DNA of 22,556 bases from Candidatus Kaiserbacteria bacterium. GTDB taxonomy: Bacteria; Patescibacteriota; Minisyncoccia; Phycocordibacterales; UBA918. The translations under genes and the position numbers were made by a program. Location of the stretch: assembly GCA_007116965.1 (NCBI GenBank), contig SKHJ01000028.1:1-22556 (forward strand), in the 5' to 3' direction. The stretch's first letter is position 1. The number at the start of each line of letters is the position of its first letter. This document shows positions 7,159-14,808 of the stretch, in pieces. The notes beneath the pieces are model-generated. The model did not search any database and was not told where the DNA came from. It saw only the letters and a program-made list of their open reading frames with translations.

Positions 7159-7656
7159 ATGGTAAACCAAAATTGGAAAAGCATACAACGTACTCGAGGT
7201 GGCTTTACCTTGCTGGAGATACTCGTGGTCATTACTATCATTGGCATTTTGGCAGCAGCCGGTTCGGTCGCATACAATCAGTTTCAAGCCAGCGCCAGGG
7301 ATAGTATACGGATAGCTGATCTAGAACAAATAGCGCTTGCGCTAACCTTAGACAGAGATAATGTTGGTGAATACCCGACTGACGATAGCAGTTTTGCAAC
7401 AGCGGTTCAACGTCATATGAATGAGTTACCAACCGACCCGTGGGCTGGTCAATCTAGTAATGGGGCCACGTTTGGCTACAACTTCACGCGCACAGCTTGT
7501 ACCAGCGATCTAGAGGCTATTATTGTTTGGGCGGCGGTGATGGAACAAGCAGGTAACGTCAGTCGCAGTCAAATACAGTACTGCAGCGAAATTGGGGACG
7601 AGGACCTTGGTGGCGATAGTTCGTATATTCAGGTTGTCAGTTTTGTTCGGAACTGA
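7159..7656 (+). CDS. Type IV pilin-like / pseudopilin protein 2
   Basis: A 165-residue prepilin. The leader MVNQNWKSIQRTRGG is cleaved before F16, Glu at +5 is E20, and the helix runs ILVVITIIGILAAAGSVAY. The DLEQIALALTLDRDNVGEYPT segment resembles the alpha1C region of GspG-type pseudopilins. It has two cysteines in the C-terminal half (ACTSD, YCSE). The gene starts 7 nt after the previous stop and has no promoter-like box of its own, so it is probably translated from the same mRNA. It could be a major or minor pilin of a type IV pilus or a type II-like pseudopilus; sequence alone does not decide. Confidence 0.9.
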   Translation: MVNQNWKSIQRTRGGFTLLEILVVITIIGILAAAGSVAYNQFQASARDSIRIADLEQIALALTLDRDNVGEYPTDDSSFATAVQRHMNELPTDPWAGQSSNGATFGYNFTRTACTSDLEAIIVWAAVMEQAGNVSRSQIQYCSEIGDEDLGGDSSYIQVVSFVRN

Positions 7657-7668
7657 CTCAGTCACCTG

Positions 7669-7677
7669 TGCTATGAT
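7669..7677 (+). promoter_or_regulatory. Extended -10 promoter of the third pilin gene
   Basis: TGCTATGAT followed by 6 nt and the ATG at 7684. This gives the third pilin gene (and probably the SMC-like gene behind it) its own leaderless start within the cluster. Confidence 0.6.
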
Positions 7678-7683
7678 ACCCCT

Positions 7684-8154
7684 ATGCGACGCCCGAATGG
7701 TTTTACTCTCTTAGAGATATTAGCGGCCATCACCATTATCGGTATTTTGCTTTCGGTGGTGTTTGTTAGTTTTAGTGATAGTCGGGCGCAAGCTCGTGAT
7801 AACGAGCGACGGGCAACCCTGCAAGCGTTGGCTTTAGCGTTGGAGGCGTATCGGGCAGAAGCGGGGCAATTCCCTGAGACGCTGGAGGAGTTACTGCCTG
7901 ATTATGCGCGTGAAGTACCGTCGCTACAAGGAGCAGATGGCGAGGAGGGTTTTCATTATCGCAGGGAAGCTGATCGATTTATCTTGATGTATCTTGGTGC
8001 TGAGTCGATCTTGATCCAAGATGCGACCGATCGCTTTGCGTGTCCTAGCAACCAGAACAGTGGACCGTGTGCGGTGACAAATTTCACTGGTGGCAGTCCA
8101 CCCGCAAACGTCTACGCGGTATATTCTGCTGGAGTGGACCGAACAGCCTGGTAA
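7684..8154 (+). CDS. Type IV pilin-like / pseudopilin protein 3 (GspG-like)
   Basis: A 156-residue prepilin with a minimal 6-residue leader (MRRPNG), cleavage before F7, Glu at +5 (E11) and an assembly helix ILAAITIIGILLSVVFVSF. RATLQALALALEAYRAEAGQFP followed by LEELLPDYAREVP is close to the GspG/PilE-like pseudopilin layout. Two cysteines sit in the C-terminal part (ACPSN, PCAV). The start codon lies 6 nt below the extended -10 box at 7669-7677. The SMC-like gene follows after 6 nt. Confidence 0.9.
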   Translation: MRRPNGFTLLEILAAITIIGILLSVVFVSFSDSRAQARDNERRATLQALALALEAYRAEAGQFPETLEELLPDYAREVPSLQGADGEEGFHYRREADRFILMYLGAESILIQDATDRFACPSNQNSGPCAVTNFTGGSPPANVYAVYSAGVDRTAW

Positions 8155-8160
8155 GCGTAT

Positions 8161-10413
8161 ATGTACCTGCAAGATTTACACATCCACGGCTTCAAGTCGT
8201 TTGCCAAGAAGTCTGAACTAACATTTCCGGCGGCAGTAACGGCCATTGTTGGCCCAAATGGTTCGGGTAAGTCAAATGTAGCTGAGGCCCTGCGCTTTGT
8301 GTTGGGAGAACAGTCGGTCAAGTCCTTGCGTGGCAAACGAGGTGAAGATCTCATCTGGGGTGGGACCGATGAAGTGGCGCGCGCCAATCGGGCCAGTATA
8401 CGCATTACGTTAAATAACGAGCAGCGTACGTTACCACTTGATGTCGATGTTGTTACGGTCGAACGGATTGTCCATCGTGATGGGCAGAATGAGTATAAGC
8501 TCAACGATCATACAGTGCGACTCAAAGATGTTCACGAACTACTCGCCGCCGGCAATATTGGCCCGTCAGGGCACCATATCATCTCACAAGGTGAAGCGGA
8601 TCGAGTGTTGGCTGCTAGCCCGCGAGAACGGCGAGCAATGATCGAGGAAGCGCTTGGTTTAAAGGTCTACCAATTCAAAAAACAAGAAGCCGAGCGCAAA
8701 CTACTGAAGACGCAGCAGAATGTCGCAGAGGTACAGAATTTACGCAAAGAGATACGGCCACACCTGACGTTTCTCGAACGAGAGATCAAAAAATTAGCTG
8801 AGGCCAGTGCTATCAAAACTGAGTTACGTGATGCATATGCGGAGTATCTGCGCCGAGAAGATATATACCTCGCTGAGCAGTACGATCACCTGACTGAGGC
8901 GCGAGTAACTATCCAGCAGGAATTGAAACCAATCCTCAAAGCTGCTGAAACGGTTGTACCAGAAAGGCAACAGAGTGACGCGATACAGACTTTACGAATC
9001 GAGGTCGAAGGGGCAGAAAAAACCTTACGGACGAGCGAACGTGATCAGGTGGCGTTAGAACAAAAATTACAACACAGCTTGGGTCGACAGTCAGTGCTAG
9101 AAGCACAACGAGACAGTCTGCAGACCAAAGACGAAATTGGGGCTATGGTGTCGGTAGCTGCTGTCGATGAGCAACTGACCAGTACGTTTGGTCAGGTCTC
9201 GGCAGTAGGGACTGCTGAGACGGGAGAGCAGGTGGCAGCTCGTTGGCAGAAAGCGCTCGATCATTTCACTACCTGGCTACAGCAATGTCGAGAGCAGAAG
9301 TCTGCTGGTGATATGTTGTCGAGTATTGAGCAACAAATAGTATCGTGCCAAGCGGAACAAGGAGAACTACAAGCCCAAATTGACCGTCTGCAGGTAGTGG
9401 TATCTGAGCAAAACACCGCCTACCAAACAGCCCAGCAACAGTTACAAGAAGCTCTCGATGCGCAGCAAGTAGCCACCAAGGACCAGTACGAAGCTAAGGC
9501 TACAGTAGCTACGTTACAGGCACGCTTACAGCAAATCGAACAGGAACTGACTATCATTGAGCGAGAGCGTCAACTCTTCAAGGATGAGTTACAAGAAGCG
9601 GTGGCTTTATTGGGTCGGGAGGCAGGCAAATATTTTGATTTCCAGGTCACGGACGAAGAAGGTGAGGTGGTGTCGGCGGCAACGATCGCCGGTGAGACTC
9701 GACACAAACAGTTGGAACGTAAGCGAAGTCTAGAGCGACTTAAGATACGCCTGGAGACACTGGGGCAGGGTGATTCAACGGAGATCGAGCGGGAGTACCA
9801 AGTCACCAAAGAACGTGACGACTTCTTGTCACGTGAGATTGCTGATTTAGAAACGTCAGTCAAAACACTCGAAACCCTGATAGCTGACCTCGATGCGCAG
9901 ATCGATGCCGAGTTCAAACAAGGTTTTCAAAAAATTCAAGCGGAGTTCCAGAACTTTTTTACCTTAATGTTTGGCGGCGGGACCGCACGCTTGGAACTAG
10001 TTGAACAAGCAGAGCGTTGTGACGAAGAAGAGATCGAAGATACTGCCGTGGTGTTGCGTGGTGTCGATTTGTCGGTACAGTTACCAAATAAGCGGGTACA
10101 AGGTCTGGCAATGCTCTCGGGAGGGGAGCGGGCACTAACGAGCATCGCTCTGATCTTTGCTTTAAGTCAGATCAATCCACCACTTTTTATTGTTCTTGAT
10201 GAGACCGACGCCGCCCTGGATGAGGCCAATAGTCGTCGCTACGGTGACTTAATTGAGGCCTTAGCCAAGCGCTCGCAGTTGCTATTGATTACTCATAATC
10301 GAGAGACAATGAGTCGAGCGGGCGTGTTGTATGGTGTGACGATGGGTAACGACGGGGTGTCTCGGCTACTGTCGGTCCAGTTAGACGAAGCTGTGCAAAC
10401 AGCCAAAGCCTAG
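8161..10413 (+). CDS. smc: Short SMC-like chromosome segregation ATPase lacking a recognisable hinge
   Basis: An SMC-type ATPase of 750 residues; canonical bacterial SMC is about 1150-1200. The N-terminal head is canonical: LHIHGFKSFAKK, Walker A GPNGSGKSN (31-39), LRGKRGEDLIWGG and a signal-loop region HIISQGEADRVL. The C-terminal head is intact too: signature LSGGERAL (from 652), Walker B with D680 and E681 in VLDETDAALDEAN, and the switch His in ITHN. Between them are two Gln/Glu-rich coiled-coil stretches (about 166-315 and 380-585), with only about 60 residues (316-378) where the roughly 150-200-residue hinge should be, and no Gly-rich hinge motif. The frame is uninterrupted, so this is not an obvious frameshift. 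It follows the pilin genes and converges with the CBS gene. No scpA or scpB is in the window. Confidence 0.88.
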   Translation: MYLQDLHIHGFKSFAKKSELTFPAAVTAIVGPNGSGKSNVAEALRFVLGEQSVKSLRGKRGEDLIWGGTDEVARANRASIRITLNNEQRTLPLDVDVVTVERIVHRDGQNEYKLNDHTVRLKDVHELLAAGNIGPSGHHIISQGEADRVLAASPRERRAMIEEALGLKVYQFKKQEAERKLLKTQQNVAEVQNLRKEIRPHLTFLEREIKKLAEASAIKTELRDAYAEYLRREDIYLAEQYDHLTEARVTIQQELKPILKAAETVVPERQQSDAIQTLRIEVEGAEKTLRTSERDQVALEQKLQHSLGRQSVLEAQRDSLQTKDEIGAMVSVAAVDEQLTSTFGQVSAVGTAETGEQVAARWQKALDHFTTWLQQCREQKSAGDMLSSIEQQIVSCQAEQGELQAQIDRLQVVVSEQNTAYQTAQQQLQEALDAQQVATKDQYEAKATVATLQARLQQIEQELTIIERERQLFKDELQEAVALLGREAGKYFDFQVTDEEGEVVSAATIAGETRHKQLERKRSLERLKIRLETLGQGDSTEIEREYQVTKERDDFLSREIADLETSVKTLETLIADLDAQIDAEFKQGFQKIQAEFQNFFTLMFGGGTARLELVEQAERCDEEEIEDTAVVLRGVDLSVQLPNKRVQGLAMLSGGERALTSIALIFALSQINPPLFIVLDETDAALDEANSRRYGDLIEALAKRSQLLLITHNRETMSRAGVLYGVTMGNDGVSRLLSVQLDEAVQTAKA

Positions 10414-10434
10414 GAGATGTGTATCTGTTTATAG

Positions 10435-10881
10435 TTATTCCTGCAGGAAGCGAGCAAGAATTTGCTTAAGGCCTTGACGAGAGATAATACCAATTGGGCG
10501 ATCATCCTTATCGACCACCGGAATGCGAGCTCGTTGAAAACCGATAGCGTTACCAACGATAGTAATCAGGGCGTCATCGCTCGAAACAGTAGTAAAATCT
10601 TGGACCATGAATTCAGAGACAGGCCGATCAGAAGCGGCCTTGACTGCCGCGACAAAGTTATTTTCGTCGGTGAAATGCTCAAGTACATCGTCTCCGCCGA
10701 GGTGGTCGGGGATGACTGCATCCAGGAGGTCTGTGACGCTGATCTCACCCACCAAGACACCATTTTCACCCGTTACCAACAGGGTATTGGTGTGCTCTTT
10801 ATTCATCCGCTCAACCGCTTCACGCAAGGTGGCGTCTTGGCTAATGAGAATAGCTGGTTTGGTAATGTCTTTGGCCTGCAT
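10435..10881 (-). CDS. CBS-domain pair protein
   Basis: A 148-residue protein made of two CBS motifs (about 1-57 and 88-146), a module that binds adenosyl ligands such as AMP, ATP or S-adenosylmethionine and usually regulates a partner. The first repeat is MQAKDITKPAILISQDAT with GVLVGEISVTDLLDAV; the second is VSEFMVQDFTTVSSDDAL with IPVVDKDDRPIGIISRQGL. No catalytic domain is attached, so the partner is unknown. The frame is open to a GTG at 10902, but that extension contains the -10 box TATACT (10891-10896). ATG 10881, 9 nt below it, is preferred. It is convergent with the SMC-like gene (21 nt apart) and divergent from the helicase gene. Confidence 0.88.
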   Translation of the reverse strand: MQAKDITKPAILISQDATLREAVERMNKEHTNTLLVTGENGVLVGEISVTDLLDAVIPDHLGGDDVLEHFTDENNFVAAVKAASDRPVSEFMVQDFTTVSSDDALITIVGNAIGFQRARIPVVDKDDRPIGIISRQGLKQILARFLQE

Positions 10882-10890
10882 ATACTGACT

Positions 10891-10918
10891 AGTATACACC
10901 AAGGTGTCCGTCTGTCAC
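10891..10918 (-). promoter_or_regulatory. Promoter of the CBS gene
   Basis: On the minus strand GTGACA (10918-10913), a 16-nt spacer and TATACT (10896-10891), then 9 nt to the ATG at 10881. Confidence 0.6.
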
Positions 10919-10940
10919 GAGCTGTGGTCTGCTGACCATC

Positions 10941-10949
10941 TGCTATACT
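10941..10949 (+). promoter_or_regulatory. Extended -10 promoter of the helicase-nuclease gene
   Basis: TGCTATACT, identical to the dnaE box, followed by 7 nt and the ATG at 10957. Predicted leaderless. Confidence 0.7.
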
Positions 10950-10956
10950 GCAGCAT

Positions 10957-13953
10957 ATGAACAAACAGGTTACCGACCCCTTTTTGGCTGCGTACGAACA
11001 ATTAAATACTGCCCAGCGACAAGCAGTGGATCAGATTGAAGGACCGGTGATAGTGATTGCGGGTCCAGGTACCGGCAAAACGCAGGTTTTGACCCTGCGC
11101 ATTGCCAATATTCTGCGACAGACAGACACCAAGCCCGAGAATATCCTAGCGTTGACTTTTACCGACTCTGGAGCTCGCGCCATGCGTGAACGATTACAAC
11201 AATATGTGGGGGCCGTAGCCTATCAACTGCCAATTCATACTTTTCATGGTTTTGCTGATACCTTGATCCGGAGCTACCCCGAGGCGTATCGCACGGTTGT
11301 TGGCGGGCGACCGATCACTGAGTTAGAACAGTTGCGGACTCTAGAAGAAATTTTGAGTTCGGGTACGTACTCTGTGCTACGTCCAGTCGGCAATCCAACC
11401 TTTCATATAAGGTCGATCAGACAGACGATAGGTACACTAAAACAAGAATATATAAGTCCTGATCGACTGGCAACGCTCATCGAAGTGGAGCAAGCAGCGT
11501 TAGCTAAAGAACCGCGTTATCACGAGAAGGGTGCGCATAAAGGTAAGGAACGTGGTGCCTATCGGACGCTAGCTGCTCAGATCGAAAAACTACAAGAACT
11601 CAATACCATCTATCGTGCCTACCAAGCGTACCTCAACGAGCAGCGCTTATATGATTTTGCCGATATGATAACCGAGTCTGTGGTGGCGCTGACAGAAAAT
11701 GAAACGATGCGCCTAGCGGTGCAAGAAACCTATCAATACATCTTGGCAGACGAACACCAAGATGTAAACGAGAGCCAAAATCAGATCATCGACCTATTGA
11801 CCAGCTATCATCAATTACCAAATATATTTGTGGTCGGTGATGAAAAACAAGCAATCTACCGTTTCCAAGGTGCGTCTTTAAGCAACTTCTTATATTTTGA
11901 AGATCGCTACCCTGGTACTACTACCATTTCGCTGACTGATAATTTCCGCTCAGGTCAGAATATTCTTGACGTCGCCCAATCCCTGATAACTGTACCTGAT
12001 GAAACCGTTATGCAGTTACGGGTGCCGCTTAGCTCACAACTGGTAACGGCTGGTACGGTTCGGTTACGTGAATTTGAGCATGAGGCGAGTGAACAGCAGT
12101 GGCTTATTGGCGCAGTTAAGGAGCGTTTAGAATCAGGTGGGACACCTAGTGAAATAGCGGTGCTCGTGCGCACCAACCTCGAGGTACAGCAGATTAGCCA
12201 GCAGTTACGAGCGGCTGGCGTAGCAGTCACGAGTGTGGCTGATAGCGATATCTACCAACACCCAATCACGCGAGCGATGATGTCCTTGCTCTTCGCCTGC
12301 GCCCATCCGAGTGACCACCGCGCTTTGGCAGAGGTATTGCATGGTGCCTACTGGAGTATCAGTACCGGTGACTTGATCCGTGTTCTGAGCGGGCGACGGT
12401 ATGACCGGCCGCTGGCAACCATCATCTCTGATACAACTACCCTCGAGGCTCTTGGGGTACAAGACATAGCGTCGGTTCACAAAGTCTCGTCAGTCTTGGC
12501 CGAGACTCGAACTACGACTGAGACAATGACTCCACAACACGTGCTAGCAAAACTACTTACCGCTTCTGGCTTTTTACAACATATCCATCAGCACGACCCT
12601 TGGGAAGGTGGGCGAGTAGTACGACGGATTTACGACGAGGTCGAATTGTTGGTAACTAGTGGCGAAGTGAAGACCTGGTATGACCTACCACAGGTCTTTG
12701 CCACGTACCAAGCGTACAACATTCCTTTGCAAGCACCGTTTATCAATGTCCAGTCGGAAGCGGTACAGGTAATGACCGCACATCGTGCCAAGGGACTTGA
12801 GTACGAAGAGGTATTTATCCCTAATCTTACCGACAGCCGTTGGGGTGGTACGTTACGAGCCTCACCGTTTCGGATCGCCTACACTGCGACCAGTTCGCCA
12901 GACGATACCCTAGACGACGATCGACGCCTGTTGTATGTGGCTATGACTCGAGCTAAACACGCTGTACACCTTTCCTACGCTCGACAGAGCAGTGAGGGAA
13001 GAGAGCGACTAGTAAGCCGTCTGCTGGCACCACTTTTGGCAGACGAAAGTATCACCACAGAGGATGTCGGTGCTTTTGAGGCTACGGTAGTACCGACACA
13101 AACCCTCGCTGTCCCTACCGCAGATACATTGATTGACATTGATATCATCACCTCACTCTTGTACGAACGAGGTATTTCTCCGACTAGCTATAACAACTAC
13201 CGTTCAAGTCCTTGGAACTATCTGTACCGTAATCTTTTACGTATGCCTGAACCAAGTACACTCTCAATGCAATTTGGCACGGTCATCCATTCGGTTTTAG
13301 AGCGGTTGGTGCGAACTGAAACCCCGAGTACGGTCACTGATACCCAGCTACTCGAATGGTTGCGCCATGCGCTCGAACGACTGCCCTTATCTGCGGAAGA
13401 GCTGACGCAGTTACACGAAAAAGGTACCCAGGCCCTTACAGGTTATCGTGAGACGATTGTAACTCAGATATCTAATACCAGCCGTTCACAAACGGAGGTA
13501 TCTCTTCGTGCCAGCTTGTCCTTACCAGTGCCAGCGTTACCGGAAGTATTTATTACCGGAACGTTGGATCGGATAGACTACGCACCTGATGGGCAAGTGC
13601 TGCGTGTGGTTGATTATAAGACAGGCAAACCCAAGACTCGTAACGCAATTATGGGCAAAACCACTACCAATAATGGTGATTACTTAGTACAGTTGCAATT
13701 CTACGCCCTGCTTTTGGAATTGACCGAACAACGGCACGAGAATATTGACTACGTTCTATCGTTTGTCGAACCAGATTCGCGTGGTCGCTATCGCGAAGAG
13801 GTATTCCAGATCACTGACGGAGAACTGAGTGACCTGAAAGCTGGTGTTGCCACCATGGTGAGCCAAATAACCACGGGGGCTTGTTGGCAGACCCCATGCG
13901 ACCCTAATGAATGTGAGTATTGTGACTGGTTGCCGAAGAAAAATGTCGGCTAG
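10957..13953 (+). CDS. UvrD/PcrA-type superfamily 1 helicase fused to a RecB-like PD-(D/E)XK nuclease
   Basis: A 998-residue DNA repair motor and nuclease. Helicase motifs occur in order: LNTAQRQAVDQIEGP (Q-motif region), Walker A GPGTGKT (36-42), ILALTFTDSGARAM (Ia), LADEHQD (II), VVGDEKQAIYRFQGA (III), LTDNFRSG (IV), VMTAHRAKGLEYEEVF (V) and LLYVAMTRAKH (VI). The C-terminal nuclease has H778 (FGTVIH), D871 and D874 (TLDRID), the core VVDYKTGK with D886 and K888, and QLQFYALLLEL. It ends in four cysteines, C976, C981, C986 and C989, which could hold an Fe-S cluster or zinc. The combination resembles AddA/RecB-type enzymes of double-strand-break processing, but partner subunits are not visible here. 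Its stop codon overlaps that of the DsbA-like gene. Confidence 0.93.
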   Translation: MNKQVTDPFLAAYEQLNTAQRQAVDQIEGPVIVIAGPGTGKTQVLTLRIANILRQTDTKPENILALTFTDSGARAMRERLQQYVGAVAYQLPIHTFHGFADTLIRSYPEAYRTVVGGRPITELEQLRTLEEILSSGTYSVLRPVGNPTFHIRSIRQTIGTLKQEYISPDRLATLIEVEQAALAKEPRYHEKGAHKGKERGAYRTLAAQIEKLQELNTIYRAYQAYLNEQRLYDFADMITESVVALTENETMRLAVQETYQYILADEHQDVNESQNQIIDLLTSYHQLPNIFVVGDEKQAIYRFQGASLSNFLYFEDRYPGTTTISLTDNFRSGQNILDVAQSLITVPDETVMQLRVPLSSQLVTAGTVRLREFEHEASEQQWLIGAVKERLESGGTPSEIAVLVRTNLEVQQISQQLRAAGVAVTSVADSDIYQHPITRAMMSLLFACAHPSDHRALAEVLHGAYWSISTGDLIRVLSGRRYDRPLATIISDTTTLEALGVQDIASVHKVSSVLAETRTTTETMTPQHVLAKLLTASGFLQHIHQHDPWEGGRVVRRIYDEVELLVTSGEVKTWYDLPQVFATYQAYNIPLQAPFINVQSEAVQVMTAHRAKGLEYEEVFIPNLTDSRWGGTLRASPFRIAYTATSSPDDTLDDDRRLLYVAMTRAKHAVHLSYARQSSEGRERLVSRLLAPLLADESITTEDVGAFEATVVPTQTLAVPTADTLIDIDIITSLLYERGISPTSYNNYRSSPWNYLYRNLLRMPEPSTLSMQFGTVIHSVLERLVRTETPSTVTDTQLLEWLRHALERLPLSAEELTQLHEKGTQALTGYRETIVTQISNTSRSQTEVSLRASLSLPVPALPEVFITGTLDRIDYAPDGQVLRVVDYKTGKPKTRNAIMGKTTTNNGDYLVQLQFYALLLELTEQRHENIDYVLSFVEPDSRGRYREEVFQITDGELSDLKAGVATMVSQITTGACWQTPCDPNECEYCDWLPKKNVG

Positions 13954-14675
13954 TCTTGGCGGAGCGTGAGTGCTACTTCCGCAATCTCACGCATGGCTGT
14001 GTATGGTTGAGTACCGTGGATAACACCCGTCTCGTCGGGAGTGATAATGACGGTAAATGGTGTGCCAAAAGCACCAGCAGCCAGAGCCTCTTCTCGTTGC
14101 TGGCGAACGAGGTCTCGGTAGGTACCATTATTAACACAGCGTTCTACTGCGGCAGGATCTGCGCCTGCTGTGGTGACAAATTCAGGTACTCGAGATAATT
14201 CGGTCAGACGAGCCTGGCCGCGCTGGTGGAAGAGTTCATCGGTAAATTGCCAGTAAGCGGGACTTCCGGCTTCAGTGCCAACGCATAAAGCGGTCATCGC
14301 TAGGCGGCTGTCATTAGGGTAATCTTCGTCAAGCGGGAGGTGGCGCAAGACCCAGGCAATATCACCGTCTTGGCCCAAGTCTTGCACCAAACGACTCATT
14401 GTGACGTGAAAGTTGCGACATTCAGGACACTCGAAGCTGGTGTAGGTAACAAATAAGATGGGAGCGTTTGGGTTGCCACGAAAATGGTCACCTGCACCCA
14501 CTTTGCTAATAGGGGCTTGTAGACTGATCGCAGCCTCAATGGGGTCACTGGTACTTACGGTGGCGGGTTGTGTTCGCTCTGGTCGCTCGTAGGTCGCGTA
14601 CAAGGTAGCGGCGATGATTCCAAAACCAATGACAATGGCAATCGGTACCGCCAAGGATTGTTGTGTTGGTTGCAT
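13950..14675 (-). CDS. DsbA-like thiol-disulfide oxidoreductase, membrane anchored
   Basis: A 241-residue protein with one N-terminal hydrophobic helix (about 9-27, AVPIAIVIGFGIIAATLY), predicting an anchored extracytoplasmic enzyme. The thioredoxin-fold domain begins near residue 62 (GDHFRGNPNAPILFV), has the active site CPEC (C83, C86) in TSFECPECRNFH, and a cis-Pro loop GTPFTVI. This is the DsbA/BdbD-like group that oxidises or isomerises disulfides in secreted proteins. The Cys-containing pilins nearby are possible substrates, an inference. Its stop TAG shares bases with the helicase stop (CTAG at 13950-13953). The nearest strong promoter is TGCTATACT at 14751-14759, leaving a leader of about 70 nt. 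I see no Shine-Dalgarno, and the frame is closed by a stop just upstream of the ATG. Confidence 0.9.
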   Translation of the reverse strand: MQPTQQSLAVPIAIVIGFGIIAATLYATYERPERTQPATVSTSDPIEAAISLQAPISKVGAGDHFRGNPNAPILFVTYTSFECPECRNFHVTMSRLVQDLGQDGDIAWVLRHLPLDEDYPNDSRLAMTALCVGTEAGSPAYWQFTDELFHQRGQARLTELSRVPEFVTTAGADPAAVERCVNNGTYRDLVRQQREEALAAGAFGTPFTVIITPDETGVIHGTQPYTAMREIAEVALTLRQD

Positions 14676-14750
14676 AGGGAGTTTGTTTCAATTGCTAATC
14701 TTGCATCTCATCGCAGCAGAAAATCATATCTATAATGTCTGTATGCTAAA

Positions 14751-14759
14751 AGTATAGCA
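14751..14759 (-). promoter_or_regulatory. Extended -10 promoter of the DsbA-like gene
   Basis: TGCTATACT on the minus strand, an exact copy of the dnaE, helicase and uppP boxes. The ATG is about 75 nt further on, so this is the one exact copy that is not start-proximal. Confidence 0.5.
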
Positions 14760-14792
14760 CAGCTTGATGACGTAAAGTGACTTAGTCACATA

Positions 14793-14801
14793 TGCTATAC
14801 T
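14793..14801 (+). promoter_or_regulatory. Extended -10 promoter of uppP
   Basis: TGCTATACT followed by 7 nt (CTGAATA) and the ATG at 14809; predicted leaderless. Confidence 0.7.
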
Positions 14802-14808
14802 CTGAATA

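Larger units (their letters stand above)
14676..14808. promoter_or_regulatory. Divergent dsbA-like / uppP intergenic region
   Basis: This 133-bp gap carries TGCTATACT on both strands: minus at 14759-14751 for the dsbA-like gene, and plus at 14793-14801 for uppP. Between them, TGCTAAAAGTATAGCA (14744-14759) is a short inverted repeat overlapping the minus-strand box, a possible operator. Confidence 0.5.

Noticed and set aside
8161..10413. Frameshift or stop explaining the short SMC gene
   Set aside because: Both heads and both coiled coils are in one uninterrupted frame, with no leftover hinge sequence in another frame.
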